From NCBI GenBank assembly GCA_036498945.1, contig DASYEQ010000050.1, positions 33,048 through 97,047 on the forward strand: a stretch of 64,000 bases of DNA, read 5' to 3'. Made by a program: the position numbers and the translations under genes. The stretch is from JAQGMJ01 sp036498945. Lineage in GTDB: Bacteria > Pseudomonadota > Gammaproteobacteria > Burkholderiales > JAEUOS01. Below, one piece after another: positions 53,918 to 64,000 of this stretch (within the stretch, counting starts at the first letter, position 1; each line of letters begins with the position of its first letter). The notes beneath the pieces are model-generated. The model made no database searches. It saw only the letters and a list, made by a program, of their open reading frames with translations, and was not told the DNA's origin.

Positions 53918-55528
53918 ATGACGATCGCTAAACGACTGCTGTTTCTTATTTTTCTCTCCATCCTCACCATCGTTGCATTGTGCGCGTTCGCGCTCGGCGA
54001 ACTCAGAGACATCGGCGCGCGCGGGCAGCATGTGGTCGACCGCGCCCTGCCCGGCTACGAGGCGCTGTTCTCGATTTCCAGCCGGGCGCGCCTGCTCAAT
54101 GTATATGCCTATCGCTACATCCTGTTTCCCGATGCCGCCGACCGCCAGGCCACGGCGGGCGACATCGCGAACACGCGCGATGCGCTGCTCGCGGATATCC
54201 GCAAGTACGACACCAGCCTGGTCAGCAGCGAAGAGGACCGCCAGGCGTTCGCCGCGGTCAAGGCGACCCTGCAGGAATACCTGGGCCACTTCGACAACGT
54301 GCTCGCGCTGGCGGCGGCGGGCCGCGTCGACGATGCCAAAACCCTGATGAAAAGCGCCCCGGTGCGCAAGCTGGTGCTGGCCATCGACGCCGACATCCGC
54401 GTGAACCGCAAGATCGGCGACGATTTCAATCATGCCAGCAAGGCGGATTTCAGCCGCGACCTGGGCTGGCTGCTGGCGACCGGCGCGGCGGCTTCCCTGC
54501 TGATCGCGGCCATCGGCTTTTTCATCTTTCGCGCCGTCGCCGGTTCGCTTGACGGCATGCGCGAGGCGGTCGACCGCATCACCGCGCAACTGGATTTCAC
54601 CATGCGCGCGCCCGTGCTGCGCCAAGATGAGATCGGACGCACGGCGACCTCGTTCAACCAGCTCGTCGCCAAGGTGCAGGCGAGCCTGACGGCAATTCGC
54701 GAAAAGGGCGGCGCGCTGACCGCCGCGGCGGAAAGCCTGGCCGCGGCCGCGGCGCAGGTGTCGAGCAGTTCCAGCTACCAGAGCGACGCCGCCTCCCACA
54801 TGGCGGCAAGCGTGGAGCAGATGACGGTGAGCATCAGCCACGTCGCCGGCCGCGCGGGCGATACGAACCAGCTGGTCAGCGCCGCCGGCCGCGCCGCCAG
54901 CGACGGCGAGAACATCGTGCAGGCGACCGTGGAAGAAATGCACACCATCGAGAGCACGATCGAAAAGACCTCGCGCGACGTCGGCAACCTGGAAGACAAC
55001 AGCCGCCAGATCAGCAGCGTGGTGACGGTGATCCGCGAGGTGGCGAACCAGACCAACCTGCTGGCGCTGAACGCCGCCATTGAGGCCGCGCGCGCCGGCG
55101 AGCAAGGCCGTGGCTTTGCCGTGGTGGCCGACGAGGTGAGAAAACTCGCCGAGCGCACCACGCTTGCCACCCGCGAAATCGAGGAAAGCATTTCGGTGAT
55201 GCAGGCAAGCGCGCAAAGCAGCGTGGCGGCGATCTCGCAGGTGGACGCGTGCGTGAAGCGCGGCGCCGAGCACGCCGGCCGCGCCGGCCGCGCCATCGCC
55301 GAAATCGGCAGCAGCACGCGCAGTTCGGTGGCCGCCGTCGCCGAGATCAACGGCACCATCCAGGAACAGTCCACCGCGATGACCAGCATCGCGCAGCAGG
55401 TGGAAAAGATCGCGCAAATGACCGAGGAAAACAGCGCGGCCGCCGCCACCACCGCCGATACGGCGCAGCAACTCGACCGCATCGCCACGGCCATGCGCAC
55501 CCTGGTGGCGGAGTTTCACATCGACTGA
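53918..55528 (+). CDS. Methyl-accepting chemotaxis protein
   Basis: 536-residue chemoreceptor. N-terminal helix (about 5-25), a periplasmic four-helix-bundle domain (about 27-185), second helix (about 188-210, LLATGAAASLLIAAIGFFIF), HAMP (about 211-265) and a cytoplasmic signalling domain whose hairpin tip NLLALNAAIEAARAGEQGRGFAVVADEVRKLAERT is intact. No obvious C-terminal CheR-binding pentapeptide. It signals to CheA/CheW. Ligand unknown. ATG at 53918 gives the membrane helix at residue 5. Confidence 0.93.
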   Translation: MTIAKRLLFLIFLSILTIVALCAFALGELRDIGARGQHVVDRALPGYEALFSISSRARLLNVYAYRYILFPDAADRQATAGDIANTRDALLADIRKYDTSLVSSEEDRQAFAAVKATLQEYLGHFDNVLALAAAGRVDDAKTLMKSAPVRKLVLAIDADIRVNRKIGDDFNHASKADFSRDLGWLLATGAAASLLIAAIGFFIFRAVAGSLDGMREAVDRITAQLDFTMRAPVLRQDEIGRTATSFNQLVAKVQASLTAIREKGGALTAAAESLAAAAAQVSSSSSYQSDAASHMAASVEQMTVSISHVAGRAGDTNQLVSAAGRAASDGENIVQATVEEMHTIESTIEKTSRDVGNLEDNSRQISSVVTVIREVANQTNLLALNAAIEAARAGEQGRGFAVVADEVRKLAERTTLATREIEESISVMQASAQSSVAAISQVDACVKRGAEHAGRAGRAIAEIGSSTRSSVAAVAEINGTIQEQSTAMTSIAQQVEKIAQMTEENSAAAATTADTAQQLDRIATAMRTLVAEFHID

Positions 55529-55817
55529 ACGCGGCGGGCGACGGGACCCGGCGCCGCGACGGCGCGATGGGCCCCGACTGTCGCGTCAAGCGCGATTACC
55601 CGCGCTTTCGCACACGCGACTGCGCTGCGACCGGAATGTCCGGCGTGGCGGTGTGATACGCTCCATGCGCGCGCCGCCAAACCGGCGGGCGTCGGACGGA
55701 AAAAGAAAACAGGCCTCGCGAAGCCAGGTGGCAGGCAGCCTTCTCCGAAAGGTTGTTGCGCTTCGCCAGACCCAAAAGCCGGTCCGTTGCGATTCTTGAC
55801 CTTGTACGGGGGAGCGC

Positions 55818-58055
<2,238 letters not shown>

Positions 58056-58148
58056 GCCGGTGTGGCGGGCGCGCCGTATCGGCGCGTGAACGCCGGGTAT
58101 GTTCTTCGGGATCGCCGGATTGCGGATTACGCGGGACCCCGGAGATAC

Positions 58149-61046
58149 CTAGCCGCAGCTGCCGACAGCGCCGCAGGCGGTGCAGAAATCGCAGCCGTCC
58201 TTCTTGATCACGGTGTAGTTGCCGCACTCGTTGCACAGGCCGCCCTGCATCGGATTGTGCGTACCGGCTTCGCGCGGGGCTTCGAGGATGCCCATTTCGC
58301 GCATCGGGTAGCCCTCTTCGTCGAGCACGCCGAGCATGGCGTAGCGATGGATGATCAGGCGCGCGACATAGGCCACCGTCGAGGGCCAGTTCTGCTGGCG
58401 CCGCTCGCCGGGGACGAAGGCCATGAAGTCGCCCAGGGGCTCGGCGTAGTTGAGCAGCTTGCGCAGCTTCATGCCGATCCACGCCGGGTCGAGCACGCGC
58501 ATGTCGAGCGAGAGAATGCGCGAGAGGCCATCGAGCGCGCGCGGGTAGCTGCCGGAGAGCCACATCGAGTAGGGGCGCGTGAGGCCGTCGGGCAGGGTCA
58601 CTTCCTTCAGGCCCAGGACGAAGCTTTCGTCGGTAGCGGGGTTGACGATGTCCACCGTCCACGACAAGGTGCCGTCGCTGCCGGTGCGCGGCTCTTCGCG
58701 CGCGTACATGGCGTCGAGCACCGGGTGCGGGCGGCCGTCGGGCGAGAGCAGGTCCGGGGCTTCGTCGTCCAGCGCGCCCAAGCGATCACAGCGCCAGCGC
58801 ACCAGTTGCGCCAGGCCCGCAACCGTGCTGGGGACGATCTTCTTTTCGCCGTGCGGCGGGAAGTTCATCGCGAAGGAGCGCTCGCCAGGCGTTTTCGACA
58901 ACACGTCGAGCTTGAGCTTGAGCCAGGCGCGGTCATTCGCGCGCATGTCCATCGACAAGGTCTTGGCGACGGCGCCCAGGCCGCGCGGCTGCTCGGCGCC
59001 GTTGACCCAGACCTCGAAAGGGAAGGCCTGACCCTCTTCCTCGACGTGACCGACGAACAGGGCGAACTTGCCGTCCGGGTGATCCATCATGTAGGTCCAG
59101 GCCTCGTTGCCGCCGGGCATCTCGGGGCGGCCGGGCCAGCGCAGCGAGGCCAGCACGGGCGCCGGCAGGGACTTGATCGACAGGCGCTTGTTGGCCTCGC
59201 CCATCTCGACATCCTGCGGCTGCTTTTTCTCCTCGCTTGCAACGGAAAGCACCGAGCCCAGCACACTGTTTGGGCGATAGGTCGCCAGGCCCTTCAGGCC
59301 GGACTTCCAGGCCTGCAGATAGAGGTCTTCGAAGTCGGCGTAGGGGTAATCGGCCGGCACGTTCACCGTCTTGGAGATACTGGTATCAATCGCCGGCGCG
59401 ACGGCGGCGACCATCTGCTCGTGCGCCTGTGCCGAGAGTTCCAGCGCCGTGACGAAGTACGACGGCAGCGCGGCCACGTCGCCGCCCAGATGCTTGTACA
59501 GGCGCCAGGCATAATCCTCCACCGCGTATTCCTTGTGCGTGCCGTCGGGCATGCGCTTTTTGCGCGTGTAGGTCCAGGAGAAGGGCGGCTCGATGCCGTT
59601 TGACGCGTTGTCGGCAAAGGCCAGGCTGATGGTGCCGGTGGGGGCGATGGAAAGCAGGTGTGAATTGCGCAGGCCGGTCTTGCGGATCTTTTCCTTGATC
59701 TCGGCGGGCAGGCGCGAGGCGAAGTTGCCGCCGGAGAGATACATGTCGGCGTTGAACAACGGAAAGGCGCCGCGCTCGCGTGCCAGATCGGCGGAGTAGG
59801 CGTAGGCGCGGTCGCGCATCGCCTCGGTGATTTTCTTCGCCATGGCGCGCGCCTGCGCGCTGTCGTAGCGCAGCCGCAGCATGATCAGCGCGTCGCCCAG
59901 GCCGGTGAAACCGAGGCCGACGCGGCGCTTGTTGCGCGCTTCATCCTGCTGCGCGGGCAGCGGCCAGTGGGTGGCATCGAGCACGTTGTCGAGCATGCGC
60001 GTGGCGACGTCGACCACCTTGCCGAAGGCAGTGAAATCGAATTCGGCGGCTTCCATATACGGCTGCCTGACGAAGCCGGTGAGGTTGACCGAGCCCAGGC
60101 AGCAGCAGCCGTAGGGCGGTAGCGGCTGCTCGGCGCAGGGGTTGGTCGCTTCGATGGTCTCGCAGTAGACCAGGTTGTTGTCGGCGTTGATGCGGTCGAG
60201 AAACAGGATGCCGGGCTCGGCGTGGTCGTAGGTGGACCGCATGATCTGGTCCCACAACAGGCGCGCGGCGATCTTGCGATAGACCCATATGCCGTCGGTG
60301 CGCTGGTAGCCGCCGTTCGCCACGATGTCGGCAGCGGGCTCGGCCTTGTGCGCCAGTTCGATTTCGGTGCCGGCCTCCACCGCCTTCATGAAGGCATCGG
60401 TGACACCGACCGAGACATTGAAGTTGGTGAGGTCGCCTTTATCCTTGGCGTGGATGAATTGCTCGATGTCCGGATGGTCGCAGCGCAGCACCGCCATTTG
60501 CGCGCCGCGGCGCGCGCCGGCCGATTCGACCGTCTCGCACGAACGGTCGAACACGCGCATATAGGAGACCGGGCCGGAAGCGCGCGAATGGGTGCCGCGC
60601 ACCAGGGCGCCTACCGGGCGGATGGAGGAAAAATCGTAGCCGACGCCGCCGCCGCGGCGCATGGTTTCGGCGGCTTCGGCCAGCGCGGTGTAGATGCCGG
60701 GGCGGCCATCGACCATTTCGGTAATCGAATCGCCGACCGGTTGCACGAAGCAGTTGATCAGGGTGGCGGTGAGGTTGGTGCCGGCGGCCGAATTGATACG
60801 CCCGGCCGGCACGAAGCCGTTTTGCTGCGCCCACAGGAAGCGCTCTTCCCAGTGCTTGCGGTCGGCTTCCGGCTCCACCGCGGCCAGCGCATGGGCGACG
60901 CGCTTGCGCACTTCGTCGGCCGTGCGCTCGCCGCCCTTGGCATACTTTTCCAGCAGCACTTCGCCGGAGATTTCCTGCGGCGGCAAGGTGTCGGCGGAGA
61001 CGCCGGATTTGGGGGCAAGAACTTCTTTGGAATCAGTAGCTTCCAT
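58149..61046 (-). CDS. nrdJ: Class II (adenosylcobalamin-dependent) ribonucleotide reductase
   Basis: 965-residue class II ribonucleotide reductase, making deoxyribonucleotides with adenosylcobalamin and without oxygen. The finger-loop region TNPCAEQPLPPYGCCCLGSVNL has the active-site Cys/Glu; RRGGGVGYDFSSIRP and the RRGAQMAVLRCDHPDIEQFIHAK are typical. The C-terminal zinc ribbon (CNECGNYTVIKKDGCDFC...CG) is intact. Start 61046 with GAGGTGAT before it. A near-perfect LexA box lies 146 bp upstream. No nrdAB is visible nearby. Confidence 0.95.
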   Translation of the reverse strand: MEATDSKEVLAPKSGVSADTLPPQEISGEVLLEKYAKGGERTADEVRKRVAHALAAVEPEADRKHWEERFLWAQQNGFVPAGRINSAAGTNLTATLINCFVQPVGDSITEMVDGRPGIYTALAEAAETMRRGGGVGYDFSSIRPVGALVRGTHSRASGPVSYMRVFDRSCETVESAGARRGAQMAVLRCDHPDIEQFIHAKDKGDLTNFNVSVGVTDAFMKAVEAGTEIELAHKAEPAADIVANGGYQRTDGIWVYRKIAARLLWDQIMRSTYDHAEPGILFLDRINADNNLVYCETIEATNPCAEQPLPPYGCCCLGSVNLTGFVRQPYMEAAEFDFTAFGKVVDVATRMLDNVLDATHWPLPAQQDEARNKRRVGLGFTGLGDALIMLRLRYDSAQARAMAKKITEAMRDRAYAYSADLARERGAFPLFNADMYLSGGNFASRLPAEIKEKIRKTGLRNSHLLSIAPTGTISLAFADNASNGIEPPFSWTYTRKKRMPDGTHKEYAVEDYAWRLYKHLGGDVAALPSYFVTALELSAQAHEQMVAAVAPAIDTSISKTVNVPADYPYADFEDLYLQAWKSGLKGLATYRPNSVLGSVLSVASEEKKQPQDVEMGEANKRLSIKSLPAPVLASLRWPGRPEMPGGNEAWTYMMDHPDGKFALFVGHVEEEGQAFPFEVWVNGAEQPRGLGAVAKTLSMDMRANDRAWLKLKLDVLSKTPGERSFAMNFPPHGEKKIVPSTVAGLAQLVRWRCDRLGALDDEAPDLLSPDGRPHPVLDAMYAREEPRTGSDGTLSWTVDIVNPATDESFVLGLKEVTLPDGLTRPYSMWLSGSYPRALDGLSRILSLDMRVLDPAWIGMKLRKLLNYAEPLGDFMAFVPGERRQQNWPSTVAYVARLIIHRYAMLGVLDEEGYPMREMGILEAPREAGTHNPMQGGLCNECGNYTVIKKDGCDFCTACGAVGSCG

Positions 61047-61191
61047 GATCACCTCAAAACGGTTTCGGGCGGCATGGCGGCGCCGAAACATGACTTTACT
61101 AGATGGCGGGGGCTGGCGCGGAATGCGAGGGCCGGCGCGGGAATTTTGGAGGCCGCGCTGTGAGGCGCGGGGGAGTAAATATACACCCGGT

Positions 61192-61211
61192 TACTGTATA
61201 TGAATACAGTA
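61192..61211. promoter_or_regulatory. LexA (SOS) box
   Basis: TACTGTATATGAATACAGTA contains CTGT-8-ACAG and differs from the E. coli SOS consensus TACTGTATATATATACAGTA at two central positions. It lies 146 bp upstream of nrdJ (minus strand), with no other SOS gene near it. Confidence 0.75.
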
Positions 61212-61267
61212 TTTTTATGGGTGAATTTTGGGATTCGAAGTGGGCATTGCTGTTTCACTTCGCAAGA

Positions 61268-61327
61268 GGAAATTCGGGGTCGGAGCACTTTTGCAAAGGG
61301 CGCAAAAGTGCTCCGACCCCAATTTCC
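61268..61327. repeat. REP-like long inverted repeat (GGGGTCGGAGCAC family)
   Basis: Left arm 61268-61294 (starts GGAAATTCGGGGTCGGAGCA, ends CTTTTGC) and right arm 61302-61327 (its reverse complement, one base shorter) around a short loop. The GGGGTCGGAGCAC core is familiar from REP sequences mobilised by RAYT transposases in betaproteobacteria. No transposase is adjacent. Confidence 0.7.
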
Positions 61328-61330
61328 GGT

Positions 61331-61353
61331 TTCGTGGTCCGCGGGACCACGAA
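61331..61353. repeat. Perfect hairpin at the 3' end of the MetE-like gene
   Basis: TTCGTGGTCC and GGACCACGAA around GCG. It ends 5 bp before the stop of the MetE-like gene (61358) on the minus strand. It lacks a T run, so it may be part of the repeat element or a processing structure. Confidence 0.55.
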
Positions 61354-61357
61354 AGGG

Positions 61358-62377
61358 TTACTTATAGCGTTCGCGGGCCAGTGCGGCGCCGGCGCCCAAG
61401 GCGGCGAGTTTTTTCATCGCGACTTCGCGGTCCATCGGGGCCATGCCGCAGTTGGTGCAGGGGAAGAGGCGATCCTTCGGCACGAATTGCAGCGCGCGGC
61501 CGATGGTCTCGGCGACCTGCTCTGGGGTTTCGACTTCGGGGGAAGAGACGTCGATCACGCCGACCAGCACGTCCTTGCCTTCGAGCAGCTTCATCAGGTC
61601 GGGCGCGACGTGAGAGTGATAGCACTCCAGCGACACCTGCTTGATGCTGCTCTTGGCCAGCACCGGGAAAGTGAGCGCGTACTGGTCCCACTTATCGCCC
61701 AGGCTGACTTTCCAGTCGTCGTTGGCCTTGATGCCGTAGCCGTAGCAGATGTGCACGGCGGTGGTCACCGTCAGGCCTTCGATGGCTTTTTCCAGCGCCT
61801 TTACGCCCCAGTCGCGCACTTCTTCCATGTAGACGTTGAAGGCGGGCTCGTCGAACTGGATGATGTCGACGCCGTCCTTTTCCAGCGCACGGGCTTCCTG
61901 GTTCAGCAGCTCGGCGAAGGCCATGGCCATTTTCACCTTGTCGCCGTAGTAGCCGTCGGCCACCGTATCGACGATGGTCATCGGGCCAGGCATGGTGATC
62001 TTGAGCTTTTTCTTGGTGTGGGCGCGCGCCAGGCGCGCCTCGGCCTCGTGCACCCGGCCTTTGAGCTTCAGCGGGCCGACCACCTTGGGCACCATCGCGT
62101 CATAGCGATTGTTGCGGATGCCCATCTTCACCTTGTGGTCGAAGTCGATACCGTCGACGTACTCCAGGAAGCCGTGGACGAAATGCTGGCGCGACATTTC
62201 GCCGTCGGTGACGATGTCCAGACCCGCATCTTCCTGCGCCTTGATCCACAGGAGAGTGGCGTCCAGCTTGGCAGAGGAGAGGTCTTTACCCTCCTGCTTC
62301 CACTGCGGCCAGAGCTTGTTGGTTTCGGACAGCCAGCCGGGCTTGGGCAGGCTGCCGGCGATGGTGGCTTCGAACAT
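61358..62377 (-). CDS. MetE C-terminal-like methionine synthase (possibly MesD type)
   Basis: 339-residue TIM-barrel protein equal in size to the catalytic C-terminal half of cobalamin-independent methionine synthase. Metal ligands are in place: VHICYGYG (His, Cys), SLECYHS (Glu) and FPCTNCGM (Cys). The MetE N-terminal half is absent. Core-MetE proteins of this size (MesA-D families) use a non-folate methyl donor; MesD from Burkholderiales is the closest remembered type, but its partner MesX (DUF1852) is not in this window. Alternatively a methyltransferase for another thiol. Confidence 0.75.
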   Translation of the reverse strand: MFEATIAGSLPKPGWLSETNKLWPQWKQEGKDLSSAKLDATLLWIKAQEDAGLDIVTDGEMSRQHFVHGFLEYVDGIDFDHKVKMGIRNNRYDAMVPKVVGPLKLKGRVHEAEARLARAHTKKKLKITMPGPMTIVDTVADGYYGDKVKMAMAFAELLNQEARALEKDGVDIIQFDEPAFNVYMEEVRDWGVKALEKAIEGLTVTTAVHICYGYGIKANDDWKVSLGDKWDQYALTFPVLAKSSIKQVSLECYHSHVAPDLMKLLEGKDVLVGVIDVSSPEVETPEQVAETIGRALQFVPKDRLFPCTNCGMAPMDREVAMKKLAALGAGAALARERYK

Positions 62378-62479
62378 GGCTTGTCTCCTGTTGAATGTTG
62401 AGCGGTCACCTTTGCCGGCGCCGCTGCGAAGAGGGAGCCGGAGATTACCATCTGCCGGCCACCCCTGTATTGATACGAC

Positions 62480-63295
62480 TCAGGTGCCGACGGCCAGCGG
62501 CGAGGCCATCTTGCGCAGCAGCGCGATCACCGACAGCGCGGTGATCTTGCCGGTGCGCGGGTTTTCTTCCGAGGGGATGTTTTCGATCATCATCGAAAAG
62601 CGCGCGGCGTCGGAATCCACCTCGATGCGGTGCACGTTGCGGTCGACGCCGGGGTCGGCCCAGATTTCGATGCTGGTCTTGTCCGGCCCCACGCCGGCCA
62701 AGCCGAGGGCCACGGCGACGTTCACATTGGCGGGGAAGCCCTTGATCGCCTCGCTGGCGGTGCCGGTGAACACACGCAGCGGCTCCTTCAGGTCCTTGAC
62801 GCTGATGTTGTTGGCCACCAGGTACGGCGCGCCTTCCAGGCCGTTCGGCGGTTTGCGCGTGATCATTTTGATCGAGTGGACCTTGCCTTCGCGCGCGGCC
62901 AGCATCGCATCCAGGCCGATCAGCGCGCCGGTGGGAGCGAAGATGCGCGCGCCGTGCTCGCGCGCCAGCTCGACGTATTGCGGCGAGCGCGCCAGCGCGC
63001 CCACCGACGACACCACCAGCCAGCGCCCGGCCTTGAGCGCCGGCAGCGCGATCTGGTCCATCACGGAAGAAGGCGCGGCCTCGACGATGATATCGGCCAC
63101 TTCCGCCAGTTGCTCCAGCGGCAGTACCTTGACCGGCTTTTTCAGCCCGGCGACAAAGCGCTCGGCCTTGGCGACGTCGCGCCCCGACACGGCAGCCAGT
63201 TCCAGCCCTTCGATGCCCTCGTCGAGCTTCTTCGCCAGCACGGCGCCGATGGCGCCGAGGCCGCCGACGGCGACTTTTTTCACTTTAGCGGTCAT
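62480..63295 (-). CDS. Aspartate dehydrogenase-family oxidoreductase
   Basis: 271-residue protein of the aspartate dehydrogenase family. Residues 7-14 VAVGGLGAIG form the NAD(P) loop; the DUF108/aspartate dehydrogenase C-terminal domain has GVGPDKTSIEIWADPGVDRNVHRIEVDS with the conserved His and ENPRTGKITALSVIALLRKM. Such enzymes make iminoaspartate (NAD synthesis) or act on related amino acids. Its neighbour to the right is indolepyruvate oxidoreductase, so a role in amino-acid breakdown is possible. Confidence 0.88.
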   Translation of the reverse strand: MTAKVKKVAVGGLGAIGAVLAKKLDEGIEGLELAAVSGRDVAKAERFVAGLKKPVKVLPLEQLAEVADIIVEAAPSSVMDQIALPALKAGRWLVVSSVGALARSPQYVELAREHGARIFAPTGALIGLDAMLAAREGKVHSIKMITRKPPNGLEGAPYLVANNISVKDLKEPLRVFTGTASEAIKGFPANVNVAVALGLAGVGPDKTSIEIWADPGVDRNVHRIEVDSDAARFSMMIENIPSEENPRTGKITALSVIALLRKMASPLAVGT

Positions 63296-63347
63296 TGCGA
63301 TATCCCTGGAAACGTCGAATCCAGGGCGCATTTTCTCATGCGTGCCG

Positions 63348-64000
63348 CTAGGCTGCCTTGGCCGCCTGCGCCGGCGCGCGCATGGATTGCAGCAGCAGCG
63401 CGCGCTTCTCCTCGGCCACCTTGAGGTGACGCTCCTTGACGTGGCCATAGCCGCGAATTTCCTCGGGCAGCGCCGCAATCGCAGTCACCTGTTCCAGGTT
63501 GGCAGCCGAGAGTTCGCCGATCAGGCCACGCAGGGTGTCGCGATACTCGCCGATCATGGCGCGCTCCTTGCGGCGCTCCTCGGTGTAACCGAAGATGTCC
63601 AGCGCGCCGCCACGCAGGCCTTTCATTTTCGCCAGCAGGCCGAAGGCGGACATCATCCACGGGCCGTATCGTTTTTTCACCAGTTCGCCGTTGGCATTGC
63701 GTTTGGCGAACAGGGGCGGCGCCAGATGGAAATTGACCTTGAAGTCGCCTTCGAACTGGGCGTTGATCTTGGCCATGAAGGCGGTGTCGGTGTACAGGCG
63801 CGCGACCTCGTATTCGTCCTTGTAGGCCATCAGGTGGAAGAGGTTGCGGGCGACAGCACGCGAGAATTCGCTGCGGGAATCCGAGGTCGAGGTCTCGGCC
63901 GCGCGGGCCCGCTGTACGACCTCGATGTACCGCTGGGCGTACTTCAGGTCCTGATAGGCGATCAGCTCCGGCAGCCGCCACGCGAGCACTTCGGTCATTG
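63348..64000 (-). CDS. Indolepyruvate ferredoxin oxidoreductase, C-terminal part (runs off the window)
   Basis: The visible 216 residues match the C-terminal DUF6537 domain of large fused indolepyruvate ferredoxin oxidoreductases (about 1150-1190 residues): NLFHLMAYKDEYEVARLYTD, FEGDFKVNFHLAPPLFAKR, KKRYGPWMMSAFGLLAKMKGLRG, DIFGYTEERRKERAMIGEYRDTLRGLIGEL and LPEEIRGYGHVKERHLKVAEEKR. The gene starts right of 64000, so only the 3' end is seen. The enzyme oxidises aryl-pyruvates to aryl-acetyl-CoA. It lies 52 bp upstream of the aspartate dehydrogenase-like gene. Confidence 0.88.
   Translation of the reverse strand, partial: MTEVLAWRLPELIAYQDLKYAQRYIEVVQRARAAETSTSDSRSEFSRAVARNLFHLMAYKDEYEVARLYTDTAFMAKINAQFEGDFKVNFHLAPPLFAKRNANGELVKKRYGPWMMSAFGLLAKMKGLRGGALDIFGYTEERRKERAMIGEYRDTLRGLIGELSAANLEQVTAIAALPEEIRGYGHVKERHLKVAEEKRALLLQSMRAPAQAAKAA

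Larger units (their letters stand above)
61047..61357. other. Promoter region of nrdJ with LexA box and repeat elements
   Basis: 311 bp. It contains the LexA box (61192-61211), the REP-like inverted repeat (61268-61327) and a second hairpin (61331-61353). The part nearest nrdJ, 61060-61190, is GC-rich with no strong motif. Confidence 0.6.

Overview
This window is about 64 kb of GC-rich chromosomal DNA from a Gram-negative bacterium, most likely a betaproteobacterium of the order Burkholderiales and possibly near Oxalobacteraceae. The clues are a tripartite-tricarboxylate (Bug-type) solute receptor, a DUF1840 protein, a FemAB-like acyltransferase, AidB-type acyl-CoA dehydrogenase, a TfpX/TfpZ pilin accessory protein, an indolepyruvate ferredoxin oxidoreductase at the right edge and a class II (B12-dependent) ribonucleotide reductase. 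Coding density is high. I see no rRNA, tRNA, CRISPR array, prophage or intact insertion sequence, so this reads as a core chromosome with catabolic and ion-homeostasis modules.

Layout. 0-5 kb: Bug receptor behind two tandem palindromes, an alpha/beta hydrolase, an HNH endonuclease, a PilJ-N-type sensor domain protein and a CYTH enzyme. 5-9.4 kb: aminotransferase, DUF1840, then a tight run MAPEG - SDR - cupin - Crp/Fnr preceded by a small leader frame whose stop overlaps the MAPEG start. 9.5-15.3 kb: small secreted, low-complexity and DUF proteins, and a BchE-like B12/radical-SAM protein. 15.3-25 kb: YchJ, methylcrotonyl-CoA carboxylase beta subunit with a LiuR-like operator, an LVIVD-repeat protein, nitronate monooxygenase, AidB-like dehydrogenase, FemAB-like transferase, fructose-bisphosphatase, TfpX/TfpZ.

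25-34 kb: carboxymuconolactone decarboxylase family, RraA family, histidine phosphatase, a MarR-GNAT fusion with an alpha/beta hydrolase, TetR, and an operon of SDR, EntE-like acid ligase and amidohydrolase that looks like an unassigned aromatic or hydroxy-acid pathway. 34-38.3 kb: copper module (copZ-like, copA, cueR) with two CueR-type operators firing in opposite directions, and a YeeE/YedE pair. 38.4-44.4 kb: the K+ uptake operon kdpFABC with a 34-residue miniprotein in front, a KdpE-like box and no kdpDE in sight, plus a lone MgtC-type ACT-like domain protein.

44.5-58 kb: LysR/azoreductase pair, PEBP protein, DUF1275, CoA transferase divergent from an HTH-citrate synthase fusion, BTAD regulator overlapping an MddA-like methyltransferase, a decayed alpha/beta hydrolase, LysR, chemoreceptor, and PAS-GAF hybrid histidine kinase. 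58-64 kb: nrdJ with a near-perfect LexA box upstream, a REP-like inverted repeat, a MetE-C/MesD-like methionine synthase, an aspartate-dehydrogenase-family protein and the 3' end of an indolepyruvate ferredoxin oxidoreductase gene that runs off the window.

No wholly new defence or mobile system was found. The best leads are regulatory (LexA box at nrdJ, KdpE box without kdpDE, twin CueR boxes, several strong unexplained palindromes), small overlooked genes (kdp miniprotein, kdpF, MAPEG leader frame) and the SDR/ligase/amidohydrolase operon.
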